64,000 nucleotides of DNA from Bryobacteraceae bacterium (GCA_041394945.1 JAWKHH010000005.1:186001-250000); one strand, 5' to 3'. Numbered from the stretch's first letter, positions 17,377-26,533 are shown. Notes: generated by a model from the sequence alone, not told the origin. A program made the numbers and translations.

Positions 17377-18660
17377 ATGAAGCACCTGACGACTGTCGTC
17401 CTGCTGGTTGCCGCCTGTGGCGCCGCCTCCGCCCAAAGCAAGGACGCGGAGCTAATCCAGCGTCTGCTCGAACGGGTGGACCAGCTCGAACGACGCATTG
17501 CCGAACTCGAATCCGCCCGCGGCGGAAGACCGGCTGATTCTCAGCCACTGGCGGCCGCCACGGCGCCCTCTCCGGCGCCGGGCCCGGCCGGGCACGCGGC
17601 GCACGGCATGGCGGGCATGGCCATGCAGCCCGACACACCGACGGTCCTCGATACCGGCGAGTTCACTAAACCCGTCTTCGCCCTCTCCGGCTTTAGCGAC
17701 ATCAACTTCGCCGCATCCACCGACAAGCGCGCCCGCAGCGGCTTCTCCGAAGGCCAGTTCGTGCTTCATATGACGTCGCAGCTCAGCCGCAAGGTCAGCT
17801 ACTTCGGCGAAGTCAGCTTCACCGCCCGCGCCGACGGCGGCATCGGCTCACCGCCCGCCACCGGCTTCAACGCCGAAATCGAGCGCAGCATCATCCGCTA
17901 CGAAAACAACGATCTGTTCAAGGTTTCTTTCGGCCGCTACCACACCCCGATCAACTACTGGAATACCGCGTTCCATCACGGCTCCTGGCTGCAGACCACC
18001 GCCGAACGTCCCGAAGTCACCCGGTTCGGCGGCAGCTTCATACCGGTGCACTTCGTCGGCACGCTCGTCGAGGGAGCCGTGGACGCGGGCGGCCTGAACC
18101 TGAACTACAACGCTGGGATCGGAAACGGCCGCGGCGGCGTCATCAACCGGAGCGGCGATTTCGGCGACATCAACAACGCCAAGGCTTGGCTCCTCAGCGC
18201 CTTTTCGCGCCCGGACCGTATCTACGGCCTGCAAATCGGCGGCGCGCTCTACCGGGACAAGATCAGCCGCATCGGTTTCCCCGAAGTGCGCGAGTGGATC
18301 CACTCGGCCCATGTCGTGTGGGACAAGGAGAACCCCGAGTTCATCGCCGAGTTCACCAACGTGCGGCACAAACCCGTGCTCGGCGGGAAGGCCACGAACA
18401 GCCGCGCATTCTACGCGCAGGTCGCCTGGCGCCTCGACGCTTTCGAACGCAAGTTCAAACCCTATTTCCGCTACGAGAAAATCGCGATTCCTACCACCGA
18501 TTTCGTCTTCACTGGCGTCCCCGACCTGAGTGGATCCACGTTCGGCCTGCGCTACGAAGTGGCGCCATTCTCAGCCGTGAAGTTCGAGTACCGCCGCTAC
18601 CTGCGGACCGCCGCGCCGCTCGCCAACGGCCTCGTGATGCAAACGAGCTTCACCTTCTGA
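17377..18660 (+). CDS. Outer-membrane porin with N-terminal coiled coil
   Basis: 427 residues: signal peptide (ending GAASA), a short coiled coil (LIQRLLERVDQLERRIAELE) as in phosphate-selective or trimeric porins, a His/Met-rich linker (HAAHGMAGMAMQ) and a beta-barrel with alternating aromatic strands ending QTSFTF. The linker could bind a soft metal such as copper, which is inference. The next gene starts 4 bases after the stop and encodes a phosphate-binding-like protein, so the porin probably feeds that protein its ligand. Confidence 0.8.
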   Translation: MKHLTTVVLLVAACGAASAQSKDAELIQRLLERVDQLERRIAELESARGGRPADSQPLAAATAPSPAPGPAGHAAHGMAGMAMQPDTPTVLDTGEFTKPVFALSGFSDINFAASTDKRARSGFSEGQFVLHMTSQLSRKVSYFGEVSFTARADGGIGSPPATGFNAEIERSIIRYENNDLFKVSFGRYHTPINYWNTAFHHGSWLQTTAERPEVTRFGGSFIPVHFVGTLVEGAVDAGGLNLNYNAGIGNGRGGVINRSGDFGDINNAKAWLLSAFSRPDRIYGLQIGGALYRDKISRIGFPEVREWIHSAHVVWDKENPEFIAEFTNVRHKPVLGGKATNSRAFYAQVAWRLDAFERKFKPYFRYEKIAIPTTDFVFTGVPDLSGSTFGLRYEVAPFSAVKFEYRRYLRTAAPLANGLVMQTSFTF

Positions 18661-18664
18661 CGCC

Positions 18665-19126
18665 ATGAAGCTGCTACGCCTGCTGCCGCTCCTCCTCGCC
18701 TTCGCCGCCGCTGTGCAGGCGCAGAATGGGGACCTGGCGATCATCGCGCACAAGGACGTTCCGGTGGATAACCTCACTTTCGCCGAAGTGCGAAAACTGT
18801 TCCGCGGCGAGCGCCAGTTCTGGGCGTCGAATCAGCGCGTGATCCTGCTCGTGCGCGCACCGGTTGCTCACGAGCGCGACATCGTCCTGCGCCGGATCTA
18901 CCAGATGACCGAAGCACAGTATCGCCAGTATTGGATCTCCAAGGTGTTTCGCGCCGACATCGCCTCCGGTCCCAAGCTGGTCTACTCCGACGGCATGACC
19001 ACCGAACTCGTCGGCAACATACCCGGCTCTGTCGGTTTCGTCGCCGCCAGCAAAGTCCCGCCCGGGTTCAAAGTGCTGAAAGTGGACGGACTGAAGCCCG
19101 GCGACAAAGGCTACCCCCTGCGCTGA
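18665..19126 (+). CDS. Secreted PstS-like substrate-binding protein
   Basis: 153 residues with a signal peptide (LLRLLPLLLAFAAAVQA) and a single PBP-like fold of phosphate-binding type: LAIIAHKDVPVDNLTFAEVR, LFRGERQFW, IPGSVGFVAASKVP. At about half the length of PstS it belongs to the short stand-alone PBP proteins often found next to signalling receptors. No ABC permease lies nearby. It sits between a porin and a transmembrane cyclase, so it may present a ligand to the cyclase sensor domain. Confidence 0.78.
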   Translation: MKLLRLLPLLLAFAAAVQAQNGDLAIIAHKDVPVDNLTFAEVRKLFRGERQFWASNQRVILLVRAPVAHERDIVLRRIYQMTEAQYRQYWISKVFRADIASGPKLVYSDGMTTELVGNIPGSVGFVAASKVPPGFKVLKVDGLKPGDKGYPLR

Positions 19127-19145
19127 TCCGGGCGCGTGAGAAGCA

Positions 19146-20867
19146 ATGAACCGGAGACCCAGCGCGAGGCCGCTCACCATCCGGCGCCGGCTGCTGCTCT
19201 CCTTCCTCGTCATCAACGCGCTGTTCGCCGTAAACGTCGCCTTCTTCAGTTGGAGCAACTACCGCCGCACGGCCACCATCCACCAACTGCGCAACGCCAT
19301 TGAGGGCGAAAAGTCCATCGGAATCATCCTCCAGAAGCTCGACAACATCCAGAAGCAGATCACGCTCATGGGCCAATCGGTGCTCGAGACGAGCGACGGA
19401 CTCGGCGCCGAGGAGGTGGTCCAATTCCAGGCGCAGCTTCAGGAAATCCGCTCCGGTATCGTCGGACTCGTGGCCCAATCGCCGCCGTCGGTCCGCGAAC
19501 CGGCCGAAGCCTTCGCCGCCGACTACGAAAAGCTGAGCGCCTCCTGGCTCAAGTTCTATTCGAACTTCGGCGTCCGCCACGCCATCGCCATCACCGAGCT
19601 CGCCGTTACCGCCGAGCCCCTCGGCGCGCGCATCCACGCCGAAACCGCTCCGGCCCTGCTGGCCGCCGAGAAGCGTAGCGTCGAAGAGGCGAGCGCCCAC
19701 TTCCGGCAGGTTTCCGAATGGACCGATCGCGTGTCGCTCGTGATGTTCTCCATCTCGGGCATTGTCGCCCTCGCCATCGCCTACCGTCTTTCCCGCTATC
19801 TCACCACCGGTCTCGAGGAGCTGAAGCAGGGGGTGGCCGCCATCGGCCAGGGCATGCTCCACCAGCGCATTGACGTCCGCGCTCGCGACGAACTCGGCGA
19901 GCTGGCCGGCGCTTTCAACAACATGGCGGACCAGCTCCAAGCCGCGCGTTCGGACCTCGTCTCGGTCAACCACGAACTCGAGTCCCGGCACGAACAGGTG
20001 GAGCGCCAGCGGCAGATGTCGGAGTCGCTGCTTCACAACATCCTCCCGCACGAAGTGGCCGTCGAACTGCGCGAGAACCAATCCGTCGAGCCCAAGTACT
20101 TCGAGGACGTCAGCATCCTGTTCACCGACATCGTCGGCTTCACGCTCTCCACCGAATCGCTCGCCGCCGAGGAACTGGTGAATCTGCTCCACGACTACTT
20201 CACCGCGTTCGACGAGATCGCCGAGCGCTACGGCATCGAGAAGCTCAAGACCGTCGGCGACTCGTACATGTGCGTCTCCGGGATGCCCACGCGCACGCCG
20301 TCGCACCCGGTGGATATGGTGCTCGCCGGGCTCGAGATGATCAAGGCGGTGGAGGAGTTGGGCCGGCGCCCGGGGTCGCCCGGATGGTCGATTCGCGTCG
20401 GCATCCATACGGGTCCGGTGATCGCGGGTGTCGTCGGAATCAAGAAGTTCGCCTTCGACGTGTGGGGCGAGTCCGTCAATTACAGCTCGCGGATGGAGTC
20501 GAGCGGCGAGGCCAATCGCGTGAACATCTCCGAGCGGACGTACTCCCGCATCAAGGACTTCATCGAGTGCGAGTACCGCGGCAAGATCCAAACCAAGGAC
20601 AAGCGTCAGGTGGAGATGTACTTCGTGCGCGGCGTCAAGCCGGCGCTGATGGACGGCCCGCCCGATGGTGTCCCGCCCGCCTTCGCCCGCCGATATCGGG
20701 TGTACTTCCAGAAGCAGCCGCCGGCGTTCCCGGCGTTCCTCCGCGACGCGGCCGTCTCCACCCGCTCCTCGCTCGCCGCGATGAGCCGAAGCGTCGGCGA
20801 AGGTGTGCTGCTGCCGGAGCCCGAGCCGGTCGCTGAGTGCCGCGAGGAAGACCTTGATCGCCGGTAG
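19146..20867 (+). CDS. Membrane-bound class III adenylate cyclase with HAMP domain
   Basis: 573 residues: TM1 about 15-35, a periplasmic four-helix-like sensor region 36-195, TM2 about 198-216, HAMP about 217-270, coiled linker, and a class III cyclase domain about 300-480. Metal-binding aspartates D328 (FTDIVGFT) and D372 (VGDSYM), the adenine-selecting pair K368 and D438, N445 and transition-state R449 are all present, so it should make cAMP rather than cGMP. Third gene of the porin / binding-protein operon, 19 bases after it; its sensor probably reads the binding protein. A C-terminal tail of about 90 residues is not recognised. Confidence 0.88.
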   Translation: MNRRPSARPLTIRRRLLLSFLVINALFAVNVAFFSWSNYRRTATIHQLRNAIEGEKSIGIILQKLDNIQKQITLMGQSVLETSDGLGAEEVVQFQAQLQEIRSGIVGLVAQSPPSVREPAEAFAADYEKLSASWLKFYSNFGVRHAIAITELAVTAEPLGARIHAETAPALLAAEKRSVEEASAHFRQVSEWTDRVSLVMFSISGIVALAIAYRLSRYLTTGLEELKQGVAAIGQGMLHQRIDVRARDELGELAGAFNNMADQLQAARSDLVSVNHELESRHEQVERQRQMSESLLHNILPHEVAVELRENQSVEPKYFEDVSILFTDIVGFTLSTESLAAEELVNLLHDYFTAFDEIAERYGIEKLKTVGDSYMCVSGMPTRTPSHPVDMVLAGLEMIKAVEELGRRPGSPGWSIRVGIHTGPVIAGVVGIKKFAFDVWGESVNYSSRMESSGEANRVNISERTYSRIKDFIECEYRGKIQTKDKRQVEMYFVRGVKPALMDGPPDGVPPAFARRYRVYFQKQPPAFPAFLRDAAVSTRSSLAAMSRSVGEGVLLPEPEPVAECREEDLDRR

Positions 20868-20986
20868 CCCGCCCGGGAGCACGATCCACGGGAAACGGAC
20901 CGGTCACGTTCACTGATCGTCGATGCGCCCGCGAGGCGATCTCCAGGGGCGCTTTGCTCCTTCAGGGCGCGCCGCCCGGCGCCCGG

Positions 20987-22363
20987 CTAGGCCTTGAGCT
21001 CCTCGATTTGCTTGGTTGCGATCCCGACGGGGCGGTCGATCGGAACGCCGGCGCAGGCGAGCAGAGTGGTGAGCAGATCGCCCTGATTTCCCTTCGTATC
21101 GGCGAAGAAACGTCCCGTTTTGATCGATCCGCCGCCGCTGCCGGCAATCACGAACGGCAGGTTTTCGCGAGTATGCTTGTTGCCATCTTCGAGCCCGGAT
21201 CCCCACATCATGATGCAGTTGTCCAGCAAGGCGCCGCCGGCTTCGCGCAAGCCGGCCATCTTCTTTACCATGTAGGCGAACTGCGCGATGTTGAACTCGG
21301 TGATCAAGGCGATCTTGCGAACCTTTTCGGGATCCTGGTTGTGGTGGGTGTTCGAGTGATGCTGGTCGTTGAAACCCAGTTCCGGATAGGACGCCCCGTT
21401 TGGCGTTGAGCCGATGTAGGTGCTGACTCGAGTGGTGTCGGTCTGAAACGCGAGTATGTTCAGATCGCACATCACCTGCATGTACTCGCTTCGCTTCTCA
21501 CCTTCCGGAATCCGGATTTCGATGGGCGGCGAATCAGAGTCGTCCCGTTTGCCCGAGCGGACGCCGGCCTTCTCTAAAGCGGCGTCTTTCTGGCGAGCCT
21601 CGATCGCCGCGATGCGCCGCTCCACCGAGCGCACGCTGTCCAGGTATTCATCGAGTTTCCGCTGGTCCGAGACGGGCAGCGTTCGCCGTAGGTCTCTCGC
21701 GCCTCCCAACACGATATCCAACATGCTTCGATCGAGCGCACTCAGCGGCGACGACTCACGCGCGCCGCCACCCTGCTCCTGTTTGTTGAACAGCCGATAG
21801 AGCACGTTTCGCGGATTGACCTCGGCGGGGACCGCCTGCGTCGGGGAACGAAAGCTGCAGTGCGAGTAGTAACCCTCGTTCAGGCCTTCCTGGTTTTCCT
21901 TCCAGGTTTGCGGCATGGTGGCCAACTCCAACGAGGGCAGGGCGGTGAATGCGCCCACGTGGTTGGCGGCAATCTGATCGGCGGAAATGGCGATGTTGAT
22001 CTCGTTCCGCTTTTCGGGGGACGGCAATGTCGCCGTAAGCCAGGTAGACAATTCGAGAGCGTGCGGCGCCCCGTTGAAGGGCGCGATGGGGACGCCGGAA
22101 ATCCCCTTCATCAATACGCACTGATTGAGCACGGGGCGCAACGATTCCAGGGCCGGTGGCGGCGACGAGAGAAAGCTCTCCGGGTCGGCCGGCCAGAACC
22201 GATCCATAATCACGCCGTGCGGCATATACATGAATCCCAGGCGCACCGGCGGTTTGTACGCCTTGCCCTTCGGGGTGTCGGCCCAGCCCAGGGAATCCAT
22301 CAGCGGCAATGCGAGCGAAACGCCCAACCCCTTCAGACAAGTCCGCCGGTCAATTCTGCTCAT
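20987..22363 (-). CDS. DUF1552 protein (Tat-exported)
   Basis: 458 residues. Start at 22363 chosen because GAGGAGG precedes it and a twin-arginine type signal begins there (MSRIDRRTCLKGLGVSLALP); the frame is open 34 codons further upstream. The body matches DUF1552 (FMYMPHGVIMDRFWPAD, STWLTATLPSPEKRNEI, MWGSGLEDGNKHTRENLPFV), a relative of the alkaline-phosphatase-like DUF1501 proteins common in Planctomycetes and Solibacter. It overlaps the DUF1592 gene by 14 bases and is expected to act with it. Biochemical function is not established. Confidence 0.88.
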   Translation of the reverse strand: MSRIDRRTCLKGLGVSLALPLMDSLGWADTPKGKAYKPPVRLGFMYMPHGVIMDRFWPADPESFLSSPPPALESLRPVLNQCVLMKGISGVPIAPFNGAPHALELSTWLTATLPSPEKRNEINIAISADQIAANHVGAFTALPSLELATMPQTWKENQEGLNEGYYSHCSFRSPTQAVPAEVNPRNVLYRLFNKQEQGGGARESSPLSALDRSMLDIVLGGARDLRRTLPVSDQRKLDEYLDSVRSVERRIAAIEARQKDAALEKAGVRSGKRDDSDSPPIEIRIPEGEKRSEYMQVMCDLNILAFQTDTTRVSTYIGSTPNGASYPELGFNDQHHSNTHHNQDPEKVRKIALITEFNIAQFAYMVKKMAGLREAGGALLDNCIMMWGSGLEDGNKHTRENLPFVIAGSGGGSIKTGRFFADTKGNQGDLLTTLLACAGVPIDRPVGIATKQIEELKA

Positions 22364-24308
22364 TGAGCCTCCTCTGTACTTCGATGCGCCGATGCGTAAA
22401 GGGATAGCTGGTGATGACCCCGTCGATGAGCGCCCGCATGCGGTACCCATCGGCGGCGATCTCACCCATCAACTCGTCCACCACGATTTCATCGTAGCCT
22501 TCCAGCTTGCGGCCCAAAGCGTAGGCCAGCAATTTCTCAACCAGGTTGCGGGCAACGTCGCCGTTTCGTCCGGCGATGATCGCCTTCAGGTCAGCCGGGC
22601 CCGAGAAGCGTTCGGCGCCGGGAAGCTCACCGGCCGCATCGATGGGCTCGCCATTGCGATCCCGGTCGCGCCATCGCCCGATGGCATCGAACTTCTCAAG
22701 ACCGAACCCGATCGGGTCGAGGATCCGATGGCAATTCGCACAGACGGGATTGGTGCGATGGAGTTCGGTCCGCTGCCGGACGGTGAGATTGGCCACCGCC
22801 GCCTGATCCTGCTTGTCCAAAGCCGGGACGTCCGGCGGCGCGGCCGGAACCTGTTCGCCGAGCACCTGTTCCAGCACCCACACGCCGCGCTTCACCGGGC
22901 TGGTGCGGTTGGGGAAAGAGGTGGCGGCGAGAATGCCCGGCATTCCCAGCACTCCTCCGCGATTGCCGTCACTCAGCCGAACCTTCCGCATCTCGGGGCC
23001 GTGGACCGTTTTCTCCAGGCCGTAAATCGCCGCCACGGTTCCATTGAGGTAGGTGTAATCGCTATCGACAAAACGAATGACGCTTTCGTTGTCGCCGACG
23101 ATGCTCTCGAAGAACAGACGGACCTCGTCATACATCGCCTGGCGCATGGCGGGGGTCATCTGCGGGAATAGCACCGGATCGAAGACCTGGCGCTGCAATC
23201 CGCCGACGTTCAGCCACTGTGCGCCGAAGCCGTCAAACAGAGCCCGGGAACGAGGATCGTCGAGCAAGCGTTTCGTCTGCGCCTTCAGAACCTCGCGCTC
23301 GTGCAGCTTGCCGCGGTCGGCCAGAGCCATCAGTTCTTCGTCGGGCATGGTAGCCCACAACAGATAGGACAAACGCGAGGCAAGTTGGTGGTCGTCCAGC
23401 GGAACGATCCCGGTGCTCGACTCGGCTTCTCCGGCCGGAGTGATGAAAAGGAACTGAGGCGAAACGAGGACGGCTTTGAGCATCAAGCCAAGCGCCTGCC
23501 GGTATGAGAGCTTGTTCTTCCTGGCCAAGTCGAACGTGGCCACCAGGACATCCAGTTCCGCCTCCGCCGGTGGCCGGCGGTATGCTTTCCGGGCGAGAGA
23601 CCGAGCGACCTCTTGCGCCGCTTGCCGGGGATCGCCCGCCGGCGTGGCCGATGGGCCGAAAAGCCGCTTCTCCGTTTCCGTGCGCCGGCGGCCTGGCGGC
23701 GCCGCGATGTGGCGCAACACTTTATCGGCGATTGCGAGATACTGCTCGAGTTGGAGCGGCGAGAGCGAATTGAGGTACCCCTGGCCGCTGACTTCATCGG
23801 GCAGTCCATCGGCGATTGATGGGTCGACACCGAAGAGATCCCGCAGAGTGTTGCCGTACTCGGTTTTGGTCAACCGCCGGATGACGAATGGCCCCGGATT
23901 CTTATCGCTGAGGTACTTCAGCTTTGGCAGCCAATCGGCGAACATACTGCGGTCGGCCTCGTTCGGCTGGGGCGCGCCCTTGGGCGGCATGTCATGCGCC
24001 TTCACTCGGGCGTCCGCTTTCTTCCATTGTTCGGTGAAGGCCGCGTGTCCGGGGGCCTTGAGTGCTGGCGAGAAATTCACTCCCGCCCGCGTGGGACGCC
24101 GATTCTGATGACAGGCAATGCAATAGGTGTTGACGAAGGGGGTGACGCGGTCCCGAAAGAATTGCTCGGCATCGGCCTTGAGGGCTTCGTGATTCGCGGC
24201 CAGCAAGCCGGAAGACGACGCCAGGCACACGACCAGCCACGAGCCTGCCGATGCCGGCATCTTCGAACTATGACGGGTCGCCGCGGCGACGGGGTTGGGG
24301 GAGAGCAT
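22350..24308 (-). CDS. DUF1592/DUF1588/DUF1585 protein with two heme c motifs
   Basis: About 652 residues from the ATG at 24308; ATG 24260 is also possible and both give an exported N-terminus (GSWLVVCLASSSGLLAAN). A Planctomycete-type cytochrome c motif CIACH is near residue 63, followed by the DUF1587/1592/1588/1585 array (IRRLTKTEYGNTLRDLFG, RTSPVKRGVWVLEQVLGEQV) and a second heme site CANCH in the DUF1588 segment. Periplasmic. With DUF1552 it forms a conserved but undeciphered pair, probably acting in redox-linked degradation of complex carbon, which is inference. Confidence 0.88.
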   Translation of the reverse strand: MLSPNPVAAATRHSSKMPASAGSWLVVCLASSSGLLAANHEALKADAEQFFRDRVTPFVNTYCIACHQNRRPTRAGVNFSPALKAPGHAAFTEQWKKADARVKAHDMPPKGAPQPNEADRSMFADWLPKLKYLSDKNPGPFVIRRLTKTEYGNTLRDLFGVDPSIADGLPDEVSGQGYLNSLSPLQLEQYLAIADKVLRHIAAPPGRRRTETEKRLFGPSATPAGDPRQAAQEVARSLARKAYRRPPAEAELDVLVATFDLARKNKLSYRQALGLMLKAVLVSPQFLFITPAGEAESSTGIVPLDDHQLASRLSYLLWATMPDEELMALADRGKLHEREVLKAQTKRLLDDPRSRALFDGFGAQWLNVGGLQRQVFDPVLFPQMTPAMRQAMYDEVRLFFESIVGDNESVIRFVDSDYTYLNGTVAAIYGLEKTVHGPEMRKVRLSDGNRGGVLGMPGILAATSFPNRTSPVKRGVWVLEQVLGEQVPAAPPDVPALDKQDQAAVANLTVRQRTELHRTNPVCANCHRILDPIGFGLEKFDAIGRWRDRDRNGEPIDAAGELPGAERFSGPADLKAIIAGRNGDVARNLVEKLLAYALGRKLEGYDEIVVDELMGEIAADGYRMRALIDGVITSYPFTHRRIEVQRRLNEQN

Positions 24309-24454
24309 TCTCCGTTGGAAGTCTATCACGCCGTGCCGTTTGCGGGCTCGATAGACGCTGCCGCAAGGACGCCATCTGCGCGCGGCGCGCCGGCCCAGTG
24401 GCGCCCTCAAGGAGGTTGAGCCGGATTGAGCGTGATCTACGCGTGTACGGGTGA

Positions 24455-25240
24455 ATGAAGATTCGCAGACTCACATACGCCCTTTTGCTTGCCGGCTGGA
24501 CCTTTGCCGCGCCGCCGCCCGAGGAGGTCATTGAAAGCGCCACCGGCTATATGGAATGGATGCTTGATGTGCGTTTCACCGCACCGCAGCGCGCCCGCTA
24601 CCAAGGCATTCTCGAGTCGACGCTGGCGGCTCCAAACGGGGGCGCTGGCGAGGCCGTCAGTGCAATGGCAAGAACTTACGATCACCTCGGAACCATGTCT
24701 CCATCGGATAAGTCGGCGCTCCGTGAGAAGGCCTGCGGAGAGTTCACGCGCTTGCTTCGCGAAGCAAGCGACCCGGACTCCCGATGGCTTCTTCGAATCT
24801 ACGATTCGCGCCGCCCCGGTCCGTCCCCTTCGGCCCTTACAGGCCGCTGGACCAACGGTCGCGTTTCCCTGCTCCAGTACCGCGACGCCTACACGGGCGC
24901 CAGCGCACCCACCAACGGCAGCTCGTTCCGCTGGGAGTTCCGTACCGATGGCACGTACTCTTTTACCGGACTCCTTCAGAACGTCCTCTACAACTGCACC
25001 ACCGCGATGTTCTCGACCGAAACCGGCACTTTCACCGTGGAGGGCGGCGCGCTGGTCCTCCGTCCGGAGAAGAACCCCTATCGCTTCACCAACACCTGCG
25101 CGCCTTCGTCCAACAAGGAAGGTCCGGGTAAGCTGACCGTGCGTTCGTATCGTTTCCGTGTGGTGAAGACCGGTGCGAATGAGAACCTCGAACTGGTTGG
25201 GGACGATGGAGCCGTCCAGACGTTCGCCCGGCAGCGGTAG
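24455..25240 (+). CDS. Secreted lipocalin-like hypothetical protein
   Basis: 261 residues with a signal peptide (MKIRRLTYALLLAGWTFA). Residues about 20-115 are helical; residues about 125-255 are beta-rich and begin LTGRWTNGRVS, with alternating strands (YSFTGLLQNV, GGALVLRPE, LTVRSYRFRVVK) like a lipocalin-type barrel. Divergent from DUF1592 across 146 bases. Its last five codons lie inside a dispersed repeat. Function not recognised. Confidence 0.7.
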   Translation: MKIRRLTYALLLAGWTFAAPPPEEVIESATGYMEWMLDVRFTAPQRARYQGILESTLAAPNGGAGEAVSAMARTYDHLGTMSPSDKSALREKACGEFTRLLREASDPDSRWLLRIYDSRRPGPSPSALTGRWTNGRVSLLQYRDAYTGASAPTNGSSFRWEFRTDGTYSFTGLLQNVLYNCTTAMFSTETGTFTVEGGALVLRPEKNPYRFTNTCAPSSNKEGPGKLTVRSYRFRVVKTGANENLELVGDDGAVQTFARQR

Positions 25241-25292
25241 CGGTCCGCGATGCTTGCCCGCGAACCCGCCCGAGCGAACGCTGCGGCCGGGG
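25226..25292. repeat. Dispersed 44-bp repeat, copy 1
   Basis: Bases 25226-25269 are identical to 38361-38404, and similarity continues through GAGCGAACGC to about 25292. The copy covers the 3' end and stop codon of the secreted-protein gene. In the second copy the ends form a perfect inverted repeat; here the right arm is imperfect. The two copies flank the Rhs region. Confidence 0.8.
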
Positions 25293-25297
25293 CGCGG

Positions 25298-25960
25298 TTA
25301 GCGTATTTGCCGAGGTCGCCGCCGGGCCCCCAGTCCGCGCCGCGCAGAATGCGCGAAGCCCAGTTTATGAAAAGATGGCATTGGAGCCGGGTGACTACAT
25401 CGGAAGTACGGCGTCCGCACGCGCAGGCCCACACCGGCCGACTTGCGCAGATCGCCGAGCGAGAAGTCCCCCGCGCGCCGGAAGACATTCCCGATATCGA
25501 CGAAACCCACGCCATCGAAAATCGAGAGCATCGGGAAACGCACTTCCTGGTTCGTGATGAAGACCGCCTCGCCGCCTTCCGGGTCACCGAAGAAGTCCAC
25601 CGGCCCGAGCGTGTCTTGGGCGAAGCCGCGCATGCTGGTTCCGCCGCCGGCGAAGAACCGTTCGCTGATGATCAGGTCCTGCCCGCCGATGCCGCGGCCC
25701 ACGCCGGCGCGGACGCCGCCCGCGTAGATCACCCGCGGCCGCTTCACGCCCTCCCGCAACGGTACCGGCGCCGGAGACGTCAGCGCGCGGTAGTGGAAGT
25801 ACTGGCCGAAGTACCGCCAGTAGCGAAGCGAATCGCGGATCTGAAGCGGTGCCAACTCGAAGGACTGCGATAGGAATGACCCACGAGTGGCGTCGAGCAG
25901 GTCGTCCCGCGTGTCACGGCTTCCGGTGACATTGATCGGCGCGATGCGGACGGTGGAGTC
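25298..25960 (-). pseudogene. Omp85/BamA-family C-terminal remnant
   Basis: Minus-strand frame encoding a beta-barrel C-terminus of the Omp85 / surface antigen D15 type: GSRDTRDDLLDATRGSFLS, RYWRYFGQYFHYRALT, the loop-6-like ERFFAGGGTSMRGFAQDTLG and VGFVDIGNVFRRAGDFS. The part matching the last strands after GLRVRTPYF is replaced by unrelated residues and there is no aromatic C-terminus. Upstream there are no POTRA domains and no start with a signal peptide. It is a truncated relic of an outer-membrane assembly protein and lies next to the dispersed repeat. Confidence 0.65.
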
Positions 25961-26502
25961 GAATGTGAAATCGCGGTCGATCGGATCGCGACCGGCGAAG
26001 CCTTTCTTAGCGGGAAGGTGGCAGCAGGCGCTGAGGGAGCCCGTGCGGGCTCCGACGCCAATTCGTTTTGCATTAGATTGTTTTCAAAAGACTTCTTGGC
26101 CACGCGCGCCTCACGGGCCTCCTCCATTTCGGGTGGTTGCGGGGTGAAGGGGCGCTGTTTGAGGGCGGGGCCGTAGCCGCGCGAGATCCGCTTCCTGTGA
26201 CGACTTGCGTCGGCGAGGGAGGCTATTTGGCTGCCGTGGACTCTTGGGGAGGCCTGGTGCGTTTCGCGGTTGCCGGCGTGCTCAGCTTCGGGGAGCGGTG
26301 ATGAATGTGATGAATTCTGATGAATTCCGGGGCGCGAGGACATAGATACCTCCGGATTGAGAGTAACAGGCGGGGTCAATGGTTTTCGGTGGCGCGGGCC
26401 GGCTTGGCTGATTCCAGAAGGGATATTGTTGCAATGGTGATTGTGACCGAGGCCCGCGACTGGGGACGAAGGCGATAAGTTTTCCGGACAGCAATTCTGT
26501 GG
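25961..26502. other. Gene-poor junction region upstream of the Rhs locus
   Basis: No intact gene. A perfect hairpin GAGCCCGTGCGGGCTC lies at 26037-26052, next to GGCAGCAGGCG, an 11-mer shared with the reverse complement of the dispersed repeat. On the minus strand, 26343 down to about 26060 reads a hydrophilic, Arg/Pro/His-rich frame (MSSRPGIHQNSS to SFENNLMQNE) that runs out of frame into the Omp85 relic. It looks like the remains of a small gene joined to it. Confidence 0.4.
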
Positions 26503-26533
26503 TTGACAAATTGCTGGGGGGGGGGCGTAGCAT
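26503..26533 (+). promoter_or_regulatory. Candidate Rhs promoter with a 10-G spacer tract
   Basis: Consensus -35 TTGACA (26503-26508) and a -10-like TAGCAT (26528-26533) are separated by 19 bases that include ten consecutive G (26516-26525). Loss of two G would give the optimal 17-base spacing. Slippage in such tracts is a known way of switching promoters on and off. It lies about 50 bases before the signal-peptide ORF of the Rhs locus. Confidence 0.5.

Noticed and set aside
19068..20882. 604-codon minus-strand frame opposite the adenylate cyclase
   Set aside because: The plus strand carries all class III cyclase catalytic residues; the antisense product is compositionally biased without motifs.
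25250..25873. Plus-strand frame opposite the Omp85 remnant
   Set aside because: The minus strand shows a clear barrel signature; the plus product is His/Ala/Arg-rich shadow sequence.
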